DNA from: Archilochus colubris
Taxonomy: Eukaryota; Chordata; Aves; Apodiformes; Trochilidae
DNA: 64,000 bases
Reading direction: 5' to 3'
Assembly (NCBI GenBank): GCA_023079485.1
Contig: CM041098.1
Span: 558,001-622,000, forward strand
The notes under the pieces are model-generated. The model was given only the letters and a program-made list of their open reading frames with translations, was not told the DNA's origin and did no database searches. The translations under genes and the position numbers were made by a program. Position 1 is the stretch's first letter; each line of letters opens with the position of its first letter. This document shows positions 40,500-54,137 of the stretch, piece after piece.

Positions 40500-40833
40500 T
40501 ACCTGGTCCCAATGCAGGTCCACAGAGGTAGTATGGAAAGGTGGCTACCCAGAAGATGGAGACTCCCGTTTTACAAGGAGTTACATGGAAAAGACAAGGG
40601 GCGATGGTTGCAAGTTACTTCTGGGAAAATCTCGATAAGATTTTCACTATGAGAACCATCAGATACTGGAATAACCTCCCTGGGGAAGTGGTGGGTTCCC
40701 CAGCACCGGATACATTTAACACTCAGGTTGGCCAGACGCTGGGCCATCTCACCTAACCACATTCCTAGCTAGACAGGTTGGACCAGATGATCCTTGAGGT
40801 CCCTTCCAACTTGGAATTCCATGATCCTGTGAC
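40500..40833 (+). mobile_element. CR1 LINE fragment, sense orientation
   Basis: It contains the CR1 3' region in order: ggctacccagaagatggaga, tactggaataacctccctgg, ggttggaccagatgatcctt, gaggtcccttccaacttgga and a terminal atgatcctgtga. It has drifted and frame breaks are present. Confidence 0.92.
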
Positions 40834-43800
40834 GTGCTCTCCTGCTTTGCTATTTTGGGGGCAGCATCTTCAGCCCCCTCTCCCCCCCCACCCCCACCCC
40901 AGAAACGAGACGGCACCAAACTCTTGCTGAAAGCAGAATTCTCACCCAAAAGCTGATCACTGGGTCCTCCTCAAGCCTTGGTTGGATTTGTTGGTGTTCT
41001 GGCTGCTGCAGTCACTGAGGTGGCTTATTAAAGGCTTTAATGGGCTGTGGAGTGGGAAGATTTGCTGGGAGGCTGCTGCAAAAAGCCGGGAAGGCTGCGG
41101 AGAGCCTTGGTCACGGCTGAGGTAAGGATGGGTTCTGCTATCAAATGTCCACTTGTAATGAAGAACAAATTGCTCACCAAGAAACTGCTCTGGGATATAG
41201 ATGTTTGTGAGTGGCTAAATGGGCTTCTTTACCATTTACATATTTATTCCTTTCCTTCCATTTACTATTTTATTTTTCTTTAATTTGTGGAAGGCACTGG
41301 CGTGTAAAGGCTTCGATACACAGCACTTCAAGGAAAGGGATGCAATCTCCACCTCTCCAGTGCTGCCCCAGCAGGCCCCTTACCCAGCTACACCCTGGCC
41401 AAGGTGTTCTCCAGAGCATGGTGCCCTCCCATCACCTGCGATCTCTGCCACATATAAATAATCCTCCAGTCAAGGCCCTGGGAAGGAGTTATTTACAGAG
41501 GAGGGATGAAACCCACTGCAGGGTGACATTCCCTGCATGACTAATGGCCTCGGCAGCACTATTTTGAGGCTGTCCCCACTGTAAGGAGGTCAAGAGGCAG
41601 GGGATGGGATGGGGATAGGGTGGTTTTGATGTGTCCCTCACCTTGAGACCCTGGGACCAGGCTGGCAACAGCACAGGAGGAGACTGGGCAGGAGGAGAGG
41701 CTTCCTTTGGGCTTGGTACCCATCAGTTCAGGCCCCTCCCAGATGACTTCTCAGTTTTCACACACTCAGCCTTCATAAGCAAAGAGTTACTGATGAAAAC
41801 AAAAAGAAAAAAACCTGGCAATTTGCTGCTTCAAGGCAGGGTCTCATTAAAGCCCCAGTTGCCTCTCAGTGGTGCAGGGAGGGCTTCTCCCCACAGACAG
41901 GTGACCAGGTACCATTCACCTAGCACAGACCCACACACAAAAGGTTGGATGAAGCTGTTTATATTTTAAAGTCATTTAAGTTCTACATGTGCCAGGGTTG
42001 CCATTGTCTCTGTAGGGCAGGGGGCAGGCATTTCCCATGAAGAGCTTTGTGATGGTGAGGATCCCAGCATGGTGGGAAGGGGTGACTAGAGCCATCTCTG
42101 GGATCCCTCCTGCCATTCCCACCTCCCCAGGGCTGCCCAGCCTAGGGCCAGGCATTTGCTGATGGTTTTCATCAGAGCAAACACAGAAATCAAGGTTTGC
42201 TTTTCAGCTGTAGCAAAAGGGAAAGGTTAAAAGGGAGCAGTGTGGCAGGAGTGGGACAGTGGCATTAGGGTTGCAGTTGGGTGATGCTCCCATTCCTGTG
42301 GAAGAACATCCAGGAGGGCACCCTGAGGGCTGTACCATACTGCCTGCCCTGCCCGTGACTCAGTTTCCCCATCTGCAGAGTGGGAGGGCTGAGCTCCCTT
42401 GGCATCCCCATAGCAAAGGTCCCTCCAGCCCTGCCCTGGGAGCCACCATGACCCAGCATGCAGGGACCTAGGTCCCTGTCCCCCCTCTGCTGCTTTTGAG
42501 CCACCTTCCCAGGAGTTGGGAATGAAAACCCCATGGCGTTGGGATTTGTACCACCTGGTTTGGTGCCACTTGCCTCCTTTTTTCTTCCACATTATTGGTC
42601 TTTTTCTTCTTCTTTCCCCCCTCCTCCCCCCCTTATGTTATTTGTTGCAATTTGCCTTGCTGATGTTCAGTTGGGTTTTATTTTTCTTGGCATGGCATCT
42701 TCAGGGATTTCACTCACATCATTTCAGCCCAAATTTGCATTGACATCATTATGTTTCTTCTCTTCATCCTGTCCACTTTTTCCTTGGGAGCCAGGGCTGT
42801 TTTCACTGGCACAGCATCAGGAGGAGACTCTCTGACCTTATTCCTGAGAGTTTTCCTCCCATGATCCCATGCTTGGCCTCAGACAAGAGCAGGCAGAGCT
42901 TGTTTGAGTATTTGAGCACCCACCCCTTCCTCTGCCATGTGTGGTCCCTGTGCTGCTTGCCTCTGGGTGGGTGCCAGGAATGGGGACATGAGGATGGGTG
43001 GGCAGAGATGCCACTCCAAGGCTCCAGGGTGCCTGTCCTGGTCCTCACCTGCTCCGTGCACTGTGAGTTCCCTGAGTTCAGGTCCTTCCTCACTCAGGTT
43101 AATACCCAGCCTTGGAAACCCACCATAATGAGACACAGAGCTAACTGTCTGGGCAGGGATGTGACAAAGCAGGGTGGGAGGGAGGTGACAGCCACGCTGC
43201 ACGTGGCAGGTCCGTGCTGAGGTGACTGAGGATGGGCACAGGCTGAGCCTTGGGATGGTGCTGAGCAGAACTGGGGGCTGTGTAATCCCAGCAGGGCAAA
43301 TGGAGCTGGAGCCATGTCCCACCCCAGATCACAGCACTTTTGACTGAGGGAAAAATTTGGCACCTCCAGCTCAGGGAAAGAAAAAAAAAAAAAAAAGGAG
43401 ATGGAGGAGGCACGGAGAGAGCCAACAGGAAAAAAATGCCATGATCAGACATCCTGAATCACAGGAAAAAACTGTAGCAGGGCAGGTCTGAGCAGAGCAG
43501 GCTGTGGGTGCCAGCAGCCCAGGCACTACAGCTCCAGCTAAGGAGCAGAGAGATCTCAGCACAGCAGCTGATAGGGAACAGTCTGTCCTGGCTTTGTCAC
43601 CTACATCTGAGACCTGCATTTAACCTCTCTGGGAAATGCTAGATGGGTGGTTCTGAATTTGGGGAAAAGCCAGAAATAATTCTTGTGACTACAGAGCATT
43701 GGTGCCCTTCCTGCTCTGGGCTGGCAATGGGAGAGGAACACGGAAGGCCCAGAGCTCTGCCAGCTGTGCCCACCAAGACCAGCAACAGAAATATGGACCT

Positions 43801-44300
43801 GGGATCATCCCCTGGAGCTGAGTGACTCAACTGGGGAAACTGGAAGGCAGAGATAATGCTTGTCCTGCTGTGTAGCTAAAGACATCACCATCTTCGAGGC
43901 TTTAAAGTGGTCAGAGTGAGCGTTAGAAGCCTTTGGGATCCATAATTTTTACTCTTAAGCATAACAGCAGGTATCTTTTTCCCTTTTTTCCCTTTTGAAG
44001 ATGCCTCTGATGTCACTGACTGCTTCAGGGAGAACCTTTATGCAGCTCCTTAAAATTCAGCATGAGACTGGGATAGGAAACTTTCCTCACTTTGCTATGG
44101 GCTCTCCCAGTGACCAGTCCATTCCCCATCTCCCTGCCCTGCCAGCAAGGGTAGGACAGGAACCTGCTCTGCTCTCCAGGCCACCAAGACCCATCACGAT
44201 TGCTGTCATCCACTTAAGCCTCACCTGGAGCCCAAAAGCAGCTCAGAGACAGCAGCAGCTCAAGAAGCAGCTGCCTTCCGTGAGGGAGAGACACAGGGGA
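40834..44300. other. intergenic, no supported gene
   Basis: Unique DNA. There is a C-rich run near 40875-40905 and a poly-A run at 43380-43397. Many short overlapping frames on both strands show no family resemblance. Confidence 0.65.
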
Positions 44301-44500
44301 CATCACAGAATCAGTGGGGTTGGAAAGGAGCTCTGAGATCATCAGCTCCAACCCTTGATCCTCTCCCCCTGTGGTTCCCAGCCCATGGCACTCAGTGCCA
44401 CAGTCTCTTCTTAAAAACCTCCAGGGATGGAGAATCCACCCCCTGCCTGGGCAGCCCATCCCAATGCCTGAGCACCCTCTCTGGAAAGAACTTCAGAGAC
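44301..44500 (-). mobile_element. CR1 LINE fragment
   Basis: catcacagaatcagtggggt then ttggaaaggagctctgagat, followed by aaaacctccagggatggaga and gggcagcccatcccaatgcc, is the antisense view of a CR1 3' end. Confidence 0.88.
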
Positions 44501-44817
44501 CTGCAGATCCATGGCTGATGAGAAAGCATTGAACTCTAGCTACAGAGCTGGATGAGGTCGCTAGGAACATGGCTGGATGGAAATACCTAAAGGTGACTGG
44601 GGATGTCAAAGGGAGCCTGGGGACTGAACAAGAGCACAGCAAGATGTTGTCCAGCACCTACCTGTGCTGGTCAGGGTGCAGAGGAGGTGGCATGGGAATG
44701 TCCTGGGTGAAGTCTCCTGGCCAGTCTGCCACGGGTCTGTCACTGAAGAACACATCTGTGCAGGGGCTGGTGTCAGTGGGCACCTCTGACAAGTTCCAAA
44801 TCTGGAAAGGAAGGAAC

Positions 44818-44940
44818 AGCCACAATATTGGATGAGACTTTGAGTCCTGGTCTAGTAGTAAATGTTCCTGCCCATGCAGGGGGCTGGAACTCGATTTCAG
44901 GTCCCTTCTGACCCAAACCACTCTGTGATTCTGTGATCTA
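44818..44940 (+). mobile_element. CR1 LINE 3' end fragment
   Basis: The terminal 120 bases of a CR1 in sense orientation: catgcagggggctggaactc, tttcaggtcccttctgaccc, then the signature octamer repeat attctgtgat at the 3' end. It faces the antisense copy at 44301 across about 300 bases. Confidence 0.9.
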
Positions 44941-45089
44941 ACACACAGCCAGACTCTAACACATTTTTTGGTAAATAGTCTGAGATGGAGGCTCAGTTAT
45001 ACAAAGCCCAGGACTGGAAAAGTGTCTGCAGTCCCCAGGAAGCCCTGAAGAAACCAGCTGGGAAATGCTGCTGCTTTCAAAGTTGGCTT

Positions 45090-45195
45090 ATTGATAAAAA
45101 AAGGAAAAAAAAGAAGCAGCATAGAGAAAAAAAAAAGAAAAAAACAAAACCCAAAAAAACCCAAATCAAAACTGGAATTAAAAAGCCAAAGTAAA
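45090..45195. repeat. A-rich low-complexity tract
   Basis: A runs interrupted by G and C. It creates Lys-rich frames on the + strand and Phe-rich frames on the minus strand that are not genes. Confidence 0.9.
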
Positions 45196-48125
45196 ACCCC
45201 AGCCTGGCTCTTTCAGCAGCACTTAAAAAAAGAGGAAGCAAAAGGAACTGATGTAAAACCCAGAGCTGCTGGAGCTTTGCCTGTCCCCAAAACTGCCTCA
45301 CCCACCTCTTCCCTCTTCCCAGGCTCCTGCTGCCACCCACCCTCAGCAGCACCCTGAGTTTAGAGATGAAACCCTGGCCAGAACCCGAGGCTGCATGCCC
45401 CAGCACCCTAAAGAGCAAACCTCATCCCCAGCTTCCTCAGGCAGAAAGAAAAACAGGGGAAAAAAGTACTAGGCTTATCAAAGACTAATTAGGGACAATT
45501 CCAGCTCCTCTAGCATCAATAAAGTTTTGCTATTAATGATTATCAGGGCTAAATTTTACCTAAGGAAATTTCCTGTTAAAAACCAGTTTCATTAAAGCAG
45601 GTAGAAAGCTCCTGGGGGTCCCACTACCCCCTAACAGACCTTATAGGGTTGGAGGGGAGAGAAGAGGTCCTGGGAGAGCCCAGGGGCTCAGCTTACCCCC
45701 AGGAGCAGGGAGCTGGGTCCCTCCTCCAGCACCGGCAACCCCTGAGTCCAGCAGCATCCTACACCCCCAGCCTACCCCTCTCTGCCCTCCAAAAGCACCC
45801 TCCTGCAAGAAAACCCTTCCAGCCCCTGTCCTCACCTTCCTCAAGCCTTTAACAACCCAGCCTCCCTCGTCAGCTTTTCCTCTCTTTAATTGATTTTTCC
45901 TCCTGAGGATATTTCAGGCACCTGCTGGAAGCAGCAGCTCTGCTCTTATCTCTTGGGGTAGATGAGAGCCCAGGGCAGCAGGGGATGGGCCAGCTATTAC
46001 TTGGCTTCAGGAGAGCTTTATATAACTGGAATAAAAGAGTCAAACTCAAAAAAACCCCACAAAACCCAAAAACCTCCTTTTCTCCTCACCTTGCCACAGA
46101 CTGGAGGGTTTGGATGTGTGAGGAGTTGCTGGCAGCAGCCTCAGAATCCTCTGTGCAACAAGATGTGCAGTCACCTCTTAGAAAGGGACAGAAAAAATTC
46201 ATCCAGCTCTAACTTGTTCAAGAGGTTTTTGGTGTTTTCTTTCCCATTTGCTGTCACAGAGGAGCCTTTACCTGCAAAGCTGCACCGTGCAACAAAGTCA
46301 GTTTGATGGGACTTAAAATCCTGAAAGCAGTAAGTGCAGGCAGCTTGCTGCAGGTAAGGTGGGGAGAGGGGTGAGAGCCAGGCTAAGGAGGCTGAAATAA
46401 TTCTTCTGGGCTCAGCACCCATCAGGACAGGGGTGAACCTGATCCTCCCCTGCACTTGCTGCTTCTGCAAGGAAGGGAAGGGATGTGGCAAGAGCAGGAT
46501 TTCTCCCAGCAGTGTTGGGTCTTTCCAGGAACTGCTCAGCAAACCCAATTTCCTAAGCTGATCTGGGAGCTCATAGAGACTTGAAAATACAAAATAATTG
46601 CTGAAAAGGAATCTGAAAATGATAGCTCTTTTTTCTGCATAGTGTTACACTTCACTTCCCCTGATGGAGAGTTCAAGAGCCAGCTCTTTCTCCTCTTTTC
46701 ATTAACTCCTCCGACTACATAGATTGCAGAAAAGCTTCCATTAGTCACAGTTGCTTTCCTGCTCATTCTTCATGCCTTTCAGCTACAAGCCCAGGCTACC
46801 CAGTACCCGGATAAAACAGATTTCATGATGACAAGTACTGCCCCAAGTTCAGCTATGATCTGAACATCATTATGTCTGCACAGCATTACCTCTTTCTGAG
46901 AAGTCAACACGAGTGAAAATGCAGAAAATAATGATTTGGGATACAGCACATCCTTCCAACACAAACCTGGGATTCCAGGAATCTATGAGCTCCAAACTGC
47001 CCCAGCCATGGGCAGGCAGATGCTCTCTGCACAATGACCCCAACACATTCCCACTCAGGCTTGTATTTTAAAGGTGGCTGTTTCCATCCTTGCCTCCTGA
47101 TGAGGACCACAATTTAATGCAGAACCCGCACGATGGGCAAAAACCCCACTTTCTGCAACCACGAGGGCTTCCTTCCCCCTTTCCCCAGCTGTGAAAAGCC
47201 TGTGCTGAAAGGAACTACTTGGCATGGGCAGCTTAGCAATGGAGGAAAAGCACCAGGAACATCTGACAAGCCAGCTCTTGGACAAAACTGCCAAGCTCTG
47301 CTCCAGTGAGTTACCATTTGGCCTGAAAAGTGAACACTATTTTTTTACCTTCCCACGTGCAGGGATGGCAGAGGCCAGGGCTGCAGTGCCCGTGAGCTGC
47401 TCTGATGCTCCCTTGGAGCCCATGTGGGGATGTGTTGTCTGTTCCCTTGGTTCTTGCTCAGCTGGCACCTCTGCCCTGCTCTGGCCATCCCCCCCGGTGG
47501 GCACAGTGCCACCCCAGCAGATGGGCATTGCTGCAAGGGAACAGCCTGCTCAGCAACTGACAGTGTGTTGGGGGGGGGGGGAATTTACCTTCAAGGCTCT
47601 TAAACTGTTTTTCCAACAGCTCAGGCCTCTGGAAGCAGCCACAGGAGCTCCCACAGTTTCCACGGAGAGGGATGGTGAGCACCTTCCTCTGCTCCAGCAG
47701 GAGTTTCCATGGGTGGCTGCAAACCCCCCCGATGCCACAGAGAACGTGATTGGAGTCGTTCTCTCTGCCTCTTCTGTAGCAGCTGGATCTGAGGAGTGAC
47801 CTCAAAATAAAACAATGGAGACATGCTGGGAAATTTTGATATGAAACACCAATAAAAAAAGAATCTTTACTGCTGTTACTAAAAGTACAAAGAGCAGCAC
47901 TTTGTTCAAGCTGAGGTTTAAGGCCAGGGTTTTAAAGCATGCCCAAGGGGATACATGGCACCACAGCTCCATGAGCCTCTTCCCAAAATACCAGCCCCAG
48001 AATCTTAGGAACTGCTCCATCTTTTGTCTCCTGCATTATTTATATGACTCGTGATTTGTGCAATGAAAAAAAAAATAAAAATAAAAATTCAGGTCTCTTT
48101 GCACCCCCATGTGTCACTCCTGCAG
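45196..48125. other. intergenic, no supported gene
   Basis: Unique DNA. A run of twelve G ends at 47581. The frame 47224-47799 (+, 191 codons) runs through it and has no family features. Confidence 0.65.
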
Positions 48126-48265
48126 ATCACAGAATTATTGAGGCTGGAAAAGACCTCTCAGATCATCAAGTCCAGCCTATGACCTAACACCACCCCACTT
48201 GCCAGACCATGGCACTGAGTGACAGATCCAGCCTGTCACTAAACACCTCCAGATGTAGGACCATT
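48126..48265 (-). mobile_element. CR1 LINE fragment
   Basis: atcacagaattattgaggct, ggaaaagacctctcagatca, tcaagtccagcctatgacct, cactaaacacctccagatgt: antisense CR1 3' end. Confidence 0.88.
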
Positions 48266-48446
48266 GTGTTCCAGTAGGAAGGGGGAACCAGATAACGAGA
48301 CTTGACAAAGAGAAGTGGACACCTCACCTTTGAAGTGCCACTTGCCACCACCTTCTGTTCACGTTTTGGTGTGTCCTTAGGAACATGGCTCTAGCTACAC
48401 AGCAAGTGAAGACAGAATCATAGAAATTCATTCTCTGCTTCTGTGA

Positions 48447-48492
48447 ATCCCACAGGTTTGAGCTGGAAGGGACCTTAAAGATTATCTTTAAG
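48447..48492 (-). mobile_element. short CR1 remnant
   Basis: gtttgagctggaagggacct followed by taaagattatc matches the antisense CR1 3' end. It is only about 45 bases. Confidence 0.6.
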
Positions 48493-49949
48493 GGGACACA
48501 GGGACAAAGATGTGATGACGAGGCACGCTGGGTCCCTGTGCTGGCTGAACTATGCCAGAAACCCCCCCCTGGTAGGGATAAGGAGCATGCAGGCTTTGCT
48601 GAGCATTTCCACATCCAGTGGGAATTCTTCCAAGTACCCACGAGACACCCTGTCCTTGCCAGAGCTCAGCTATGCTGCAGTAGCTTCCCTGCAGGTTGCT
48701 TTCCATCCACCTGAGCTCCACTGCAGCCCTCAGAGCAATGATCCAGTGCAGAGATATCCCCTGCTCCCCCAGCTTTATGTGCCATGGACTTCTGCACCTC
48801 TGCTGCAGAAAGGCACCTTCTCCTTCTCCTTCCCCTCCCTGGGGAGCTGTGGCCAAATGGGTTGTAGCCTCGAATTATTTCTGAGCAGTTTTTGTTCCTG
48901 CCTCCTTCAGTGGCTGTGTCACATCCCTTCTCCTCCAAGTGCTGTCTCATGGTTTTGAATAAGAAGTGAAGCTCCTCAAGCAGCCTGGCCAGGACTGGTT
49001 CCCTTTATAACCAAACAAACCCAGGCTTGAATCTGAACATCTCCTGTTTGCTCAGTGGTGTGTGGACACATGCATGAATGTAATGCTGCCTGTCAGTGGG
49101 TTTGCTGGCTGGTTTCAAGGTCTTGTGAAGTACCCCAGAGACTTCTGTCCCCTTAAAGATAAACTTCTGGTCTTCAGCAGCTCAGAGTGGAGCTCAGCAG
49201 AAGGAAAGGGATGGGGATAGAGGTAGATGGATTTCCCAATCCAGGTCATGATATATGGAACCACAAATTCCACCTCACTTCTCCAATCCTCTCCTGGGCA
49301 AATAGCACAAGCTCAGTAAAGGGATGGGTGAGTCTGAGGAGAAAAACAAAACCTGGGAGAAGAGGTGAGGAAAGCAAGCTGTGCTCAGTGATGCTTCCAG
49401 AAACCTGACAAGAGAAAACAGGACTCATTTGCCACTTCTACCAAAGATCTGCAGAGTGCAGGAGATGATAAGCAGGATGAGAAGGCAGGACCACACAGAG
49501 GGCACACGGAGAAGCTGTCCCTGAATTACCCTGCACGATCCTGAGTTCAGCTTTGCTTCTGTGCTGCAACTGTGCTTACATCTCCAACTTGTAATGTTCA
49601 TGCCCAATTACCCCAGGGAAGGAAGGGGCAGATGCAGTCCCAAAACCAGGGAATCTCTCTGAGGTTACACATGAATCTTTCAGGAAACAAATCAATTTTT
49701 TCATAGTGTCACGATAGCTTGGAGTTCAACCATGCAGCTGGCATCGTGGTCACCCATCTGCAGGAGTGTCCTGCAGAGGCAGCAAAGCACATAAAAAAGG
49801 AGCAGGAAGCAGGCTTGTCTTGAAGGTGGATGTAATCAAGGCCCTTCTGAAATCCTAGGACTGCTCTGATAGCTGAATCCAAACATCCCTGGAGTGGTCC
49901 TGTCATGCCCACAGCAAATAAACATGCCCTGCATCTACACACTCAGACC

Positions 49950-50035
49950 CACAGAATCACCAGAGTTGGAAGGGGCTGGTAGAGATCACCCAGTGCAACC
50001 CCAGCTCTTGACACTGGAGACCCAATGTAATATCA
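49950..50035 (-). mobile_element. CR1 LINE remnant
   Basis: cacagaatcaccagagttgg, aaggggctggtagagatcac and ccagtgcaaccccagctctt match the antisense CR1 3' end, diverged. Confidence 0.7.
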
Positions 50036-53000
50036 TATTACCAGGGGATCTCCACATCTTCGAGGGAATCACCAGCACCTATTTCCTTAATATGATTACT
50101 GCTGAGTGTTCTCAAAACCAGACCGAATATTATCTTACTTTTTAAGACACCATCACCCAAATCATCCCCCCAGCCACACTTGGGTGGACAAGAGCCCGTG
50201 AGTTCACCCTGGTATTTTCTTCGGGATGCTGGACTGACCTCCTCCCTGTCCTGCTTTGGTTTGGTTCCTCCAACTCATCAGGAAAGGAGCCCCTCTCTGA
50301 GCAACCTCAGTGCTTGGGCAGTTGGCTGGGGGGGTTGGAGGCTTCCTACAGCTTTATGTGTGCTCCTGGGAAGCCTGGGAAGATGAAGGCATCATTTCTC
50401 CAGCAAGTGCTTATTAAAAATGTGAAATGCAGGATGACTGCCTGCCAACTGTCCATTTACTGCCTCTGCCTGTGCCACAGCAGGATGGCAGGAGCATTCC
50501 CAGCCAGGCATGGCCAGATCAAAGAAGCCCAGATGCTCTCATTTCTGGGAGGTCAGAGCTTCTGGCCATGGACTTGCAGTGCTGGGAGGACTTGTTCTCC
50601 TCGAGCTGGCACCTGGGATTGTCAGCACTCAGAAGCTGAAGAAATGAAAGAATTTAGGTTGGAAAAGAGGAAACTTGTTTTATCTTGGCTATAGATGTCA
50701 TAATGTCTGGGTAGCTACCACCCAAGTTTTAGTTTAGCAAGGGTTTAGATACCACCCTTCTTTTTCCTGCAGGAGCTGCAGCTGAGCAGGGGAGGAGAAC
50801 AGCCATGCCCTCTGCTTGTGCAAGCAGGTTACCTGGGGGCTTGTCCTTCATTTCTGCCCCAGGGATTCTCCAGTTTATGGAGGTGGCCCTGAAGAGCTGG
50901 GGTGATGCAGGAATGACTTCTCCATTGAATATTACCCAGGATAGCCACTCCACCTCTCTGTCTCTATTTGACCAGGCATGCCTCAAATTTCCAGGCACTT
51001 TTCCCAAGTCTGCTAACAGCTCTTGGCAAAGAGATGGCTCCCACTGCCACCTCACTGCCTTTTTTACAGCTGCAGATTTCTGGTTTTACAGCCTTGCAGA
51101 CTCCACTCTGGACTGCACTTGTACCCATTTTGGAGGTAGCCATTAATTGCAGATGCTTGGGGAAGGCTGCTGAGCTCAGCATGATGGACTTATTACATGG
51201 CCCACCTCATAAAACAAGCTCTAAGCTCAGACACCTTCACTGGGGTTCCCCGTTTGTCAGATGGTTGAATCTCCGTGGAGGTTGTGGTCCTCCCCCACGT
51301 CCTGCTGGGGATGGAGTGACCCCTGCAGCTGCAGCACTTTGTGGTCTTCTTCCCTCAAAATCCTCCTCTTCAGCAGTCCAGGAAGCCCTTTTTTTGGCTG
51401 GCAAGGAGGTGCTAAGGTGAGAATAATCCTATGGAGCCTGTGAGGTGCTGAAGGAGTTTCCAAGCAGAGAACAGCAGGGTACACAGCCCTGAGAGGAAAG
51501 GGATTGCCATGAAATATTCTCATTTCACACCAGTGGCTCCCCTGTGTGCATCAGTCGGATCTGACACCCTCTGCTCCTCTGCCCTGCTTCTCCTCACAGC
51601 TTTTTGGTCTCACATGGTGATGACCAACATCTCAGCGTGTCCTGACGAGGTCAGCCCTCTGCTCCAGCCACTCCAGGGTTGCCAAGAGCCTTCAGAAATT
51701 AGTTATACCAGCTTTGGGAGTTTTCAGGACTTCTCTGATTTTTAACATTTTAGCTTAAAATATAACTTATTTTAGCATTAATAATATTTAGAAAAAAACT
51801 ATTTAAGGAACTTTGGCTACGCCTGCAACTTTCTCTAGGATCAGATGGCTCGGGCAGCTTGGCCGAGCTGTAACAGCAGGAAGATGTCTGTTGTCTATCC
51901 TGTCAGTCTGGGTTTATTTTAGTCACATTACTCCTGATTTCTCCTCTTAAGTTTTGCTGAGCTCTGTGCTTTTGTCTCTGTTAAAAAAAATTAAATTGTA
52001 TCGTACAGAGGGAAGTTTAAACAAACCTAATCATGGCACAAGGAACCATATGGATCAACAGGACAGGGGAGAGTACAACCCATCAACAGATGCAAAATAG
52101 AAAGTCTTAAAAACAACCCTGAATGAGCCCGGAATTGAAGGGGGTGGCTCCTGCTGTGCTCCCCCAGGCAAATCCCACGGGAATCTGACAGCTCAGCAGG
52201 AGACGGTGGTGGAGGGGTGGGAATCAACAGTGGGGAAAAGGATGGAAATGTGGGACAGGGGGTTTGGTACCCATATATTTTCCTCCCTACCTCGGAAGCA
52301 GTAGAGATGTCACTGCTGAGGAAGCAGTCTGGGTGTGAGACACTTCGCAGCAGCCTTCACCTGTGCCAGAGTTTCCTCGTTTTCATCTCTTTGCACTTCA
52401 GATTGAAAGAAAAATGCCCAAGCCTCATCAGTTTGGGGAAAAAAAAACACCCCCCACCCACCCAAGCCAACCAGATGGGTCTGGTTTGGGTTTCTAATTC
52501 AACTCACCCTCTTGGGTGGGAGGGAGAGCACAGCCTGTGATGGGGAGGGAGCAGGAGCTCTTTTCCAGGCTGTTTTGTGGTGAGGGGGAGTTTGGTTCCC
52601 ACTGCAGGGGAGCAGCACAGCGAGACCCTGAGCAGAGGCACCCACAGCCCTCCTGGCATGCTCTGTTATTCCAGCAGCTGCAAATGGCCTAATTTTAAAT
52701 ATCTTTAGTGGGGGGGTTGGTTTTTTTTTTCCTTTTTCCTTTTTTTTCCTTTTTTGCCCTAAAGAGCATAAATCTCAGTGAGGATGATGCCATCTGTCCC
52801 TCCAAGTACGTAGGCAGTGATGTGTCTCTCTGTCTATCCCTCCCCACAGGGATTTGGGATGGAGAGGGAGAGCGCTGCCCTGAATTTCTGCAGTGCCAGC
52901 AGCCCTGAAGTATTCCCAGATCAGAAGGTTTTCCCAGAACCCTCACCAGAGCACAAGGACAGCTGAAAGAGCTGTGCTGTCACCCCCCAGGTGGCTGCTG

Positions 53001-53080
53001 AGCCTTTGGGGACAGGGCACAACCACTGCAGAGGTGGCCTCAGGGCCTTCCCATTGCCACCTGGGATGTCTGGGACATGT
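50036..53080. other. intergenic, no supported gene
   Basis: No exon was seen. An AT-rich stretch at about 51740-51990 containing tttggctacgcctgcaactt, ggctcgggcagcttggccga and a tttattttagtcac stretch looks like a non-coding element. A pyrimidine tract lies at 52718-52758. Confidence 0.6.
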
Positions 53081-53085
53081 CTGCA

Positions 53086-53178
53086 GTCAAAAGGGAAATG
53101 GGGAAACAGATGGAAAATGGAGGGAAAGAGGAAAAGGGAAAAGGGAAAAGAAAAGGGAGAAGGGAAAAGAAAATCAAA
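53086..53178 (+). repeat. polypurine tract
   Basis: About 90 bases are almost only A and G, with a repeating gggaaaa/aaaggga pattern and mirror-like segments. This composition can form triplex (H-DNA) structures. Confidence 0.8.
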
Positions 53179-53654
53179 TAGAAATGCCCAGCAAATCAAA
53201 ATTAGTGATTAGCATCTGCCTCCCCCTGAGCACCAAACCAAAGCCATGGCTGGAGGGATTTCTGCCTGCAGGATGTGGCGCACTGAGTGGTCCCAAAGCC
53301 CAAATCTCCTGAATGAGAGCAACAAAACTCCCATTTGCCTCCTGGCTACAAAGGCTCAGCCACTGACTCATCTTCCCAAGCCTTGCTTGAAACCCCCCAG
53401 GGACAAGTCTGCCTGTGGCAAGAAGTTGCTTGAAATGCACAGAGGGTTGTGTTTTTTTTAATTACAAACATGGATTTTTAATTCTAAACTACACATCTAG
53501 AGTCCCCTTCCATCTGAAGGATGGCAGATACTGCGTCTTGCTCCACTTGGCTTTTCATGTAAATATTTCTCAAGGAAGACAGACTTGGGTTAAAAAGACC
53601 AAATGGTGTAGATGCATCCATGTCTAGCTGCTTCAGGACAAGAACCCCAGACTG

Positions 53655-54060
53655 GTTTGGCTTAGAAAGGACCATCCAGCACCAACCCCTGCCATGGTCA
53701 GGGACACCTCCCCCAGCCCAGGGGGCTCCAAGCCCCATCCAACCTTCAACACTGCCAGGGATGGGGCAGCCACAGCTTCTGGGAGCAACCTGGGCACCCA
53801 GGGGCTCAGCACCCTCACACCAAGGAATTTCTTCCTAATATCTCCATCTCCCCTCTCCCAGCTGCAAACCCTTCCCCCTCATCCCATCCCTCCAGGCCCT
53901 TGTCCCAAGTGCCTCCCCAGCTTTCCTGGAGCCCCTTCAGGCACTGGAAGCTACTCCAAGGTCTCCCTGGAGCCTTCTCTTCTCCAGGCTGAACAACCCC
54001 AAATCTCTCAGCCTGAGTCCAGAGCGGAGCTGCTCCAGAACTTGGATCACCCCAGTACTC
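53655..54060 (-). mobile_element. CR1 LINE fragment, about 400 bp
   Basis: One of the two longest CR1 remnants in the window, in antisense orientation: catggtcagggacacctccc, ccccatccaaccttcaacac, aggaatttcttcctaatatc, ttctccaggctgaacaaccc, cagcctgagtccagagcgga. Open frames across it are repeat-derived. Confidence 0.92.
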
Positions 54061-54069
54061 TGGGCAGAG

Positions 54070-54137
54070 AACACAGACACAGACACACATAAACACACAG
54101 ACAGACACCCATACACACACACACACACACACACACT
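54070..54137. repeat. (AC)n microsatellite
   Basis: An imperfect cacaga/cacata leader runs into about twelve pure AC units (54111-54135). Length is likely polymorphic. Confidence 0.97.

Noticed and set aside
40089..40756. Overlapping + strand frames of 70-190 codons
   Set aside because: The right part is CR1 sequence and the left part shows no family or splice structure.
47224..47799. 191-codon + strand frame
   Set aside because: It passes through a twelve-base G run, has competing frames on the minus strand, and resembles no protein family.
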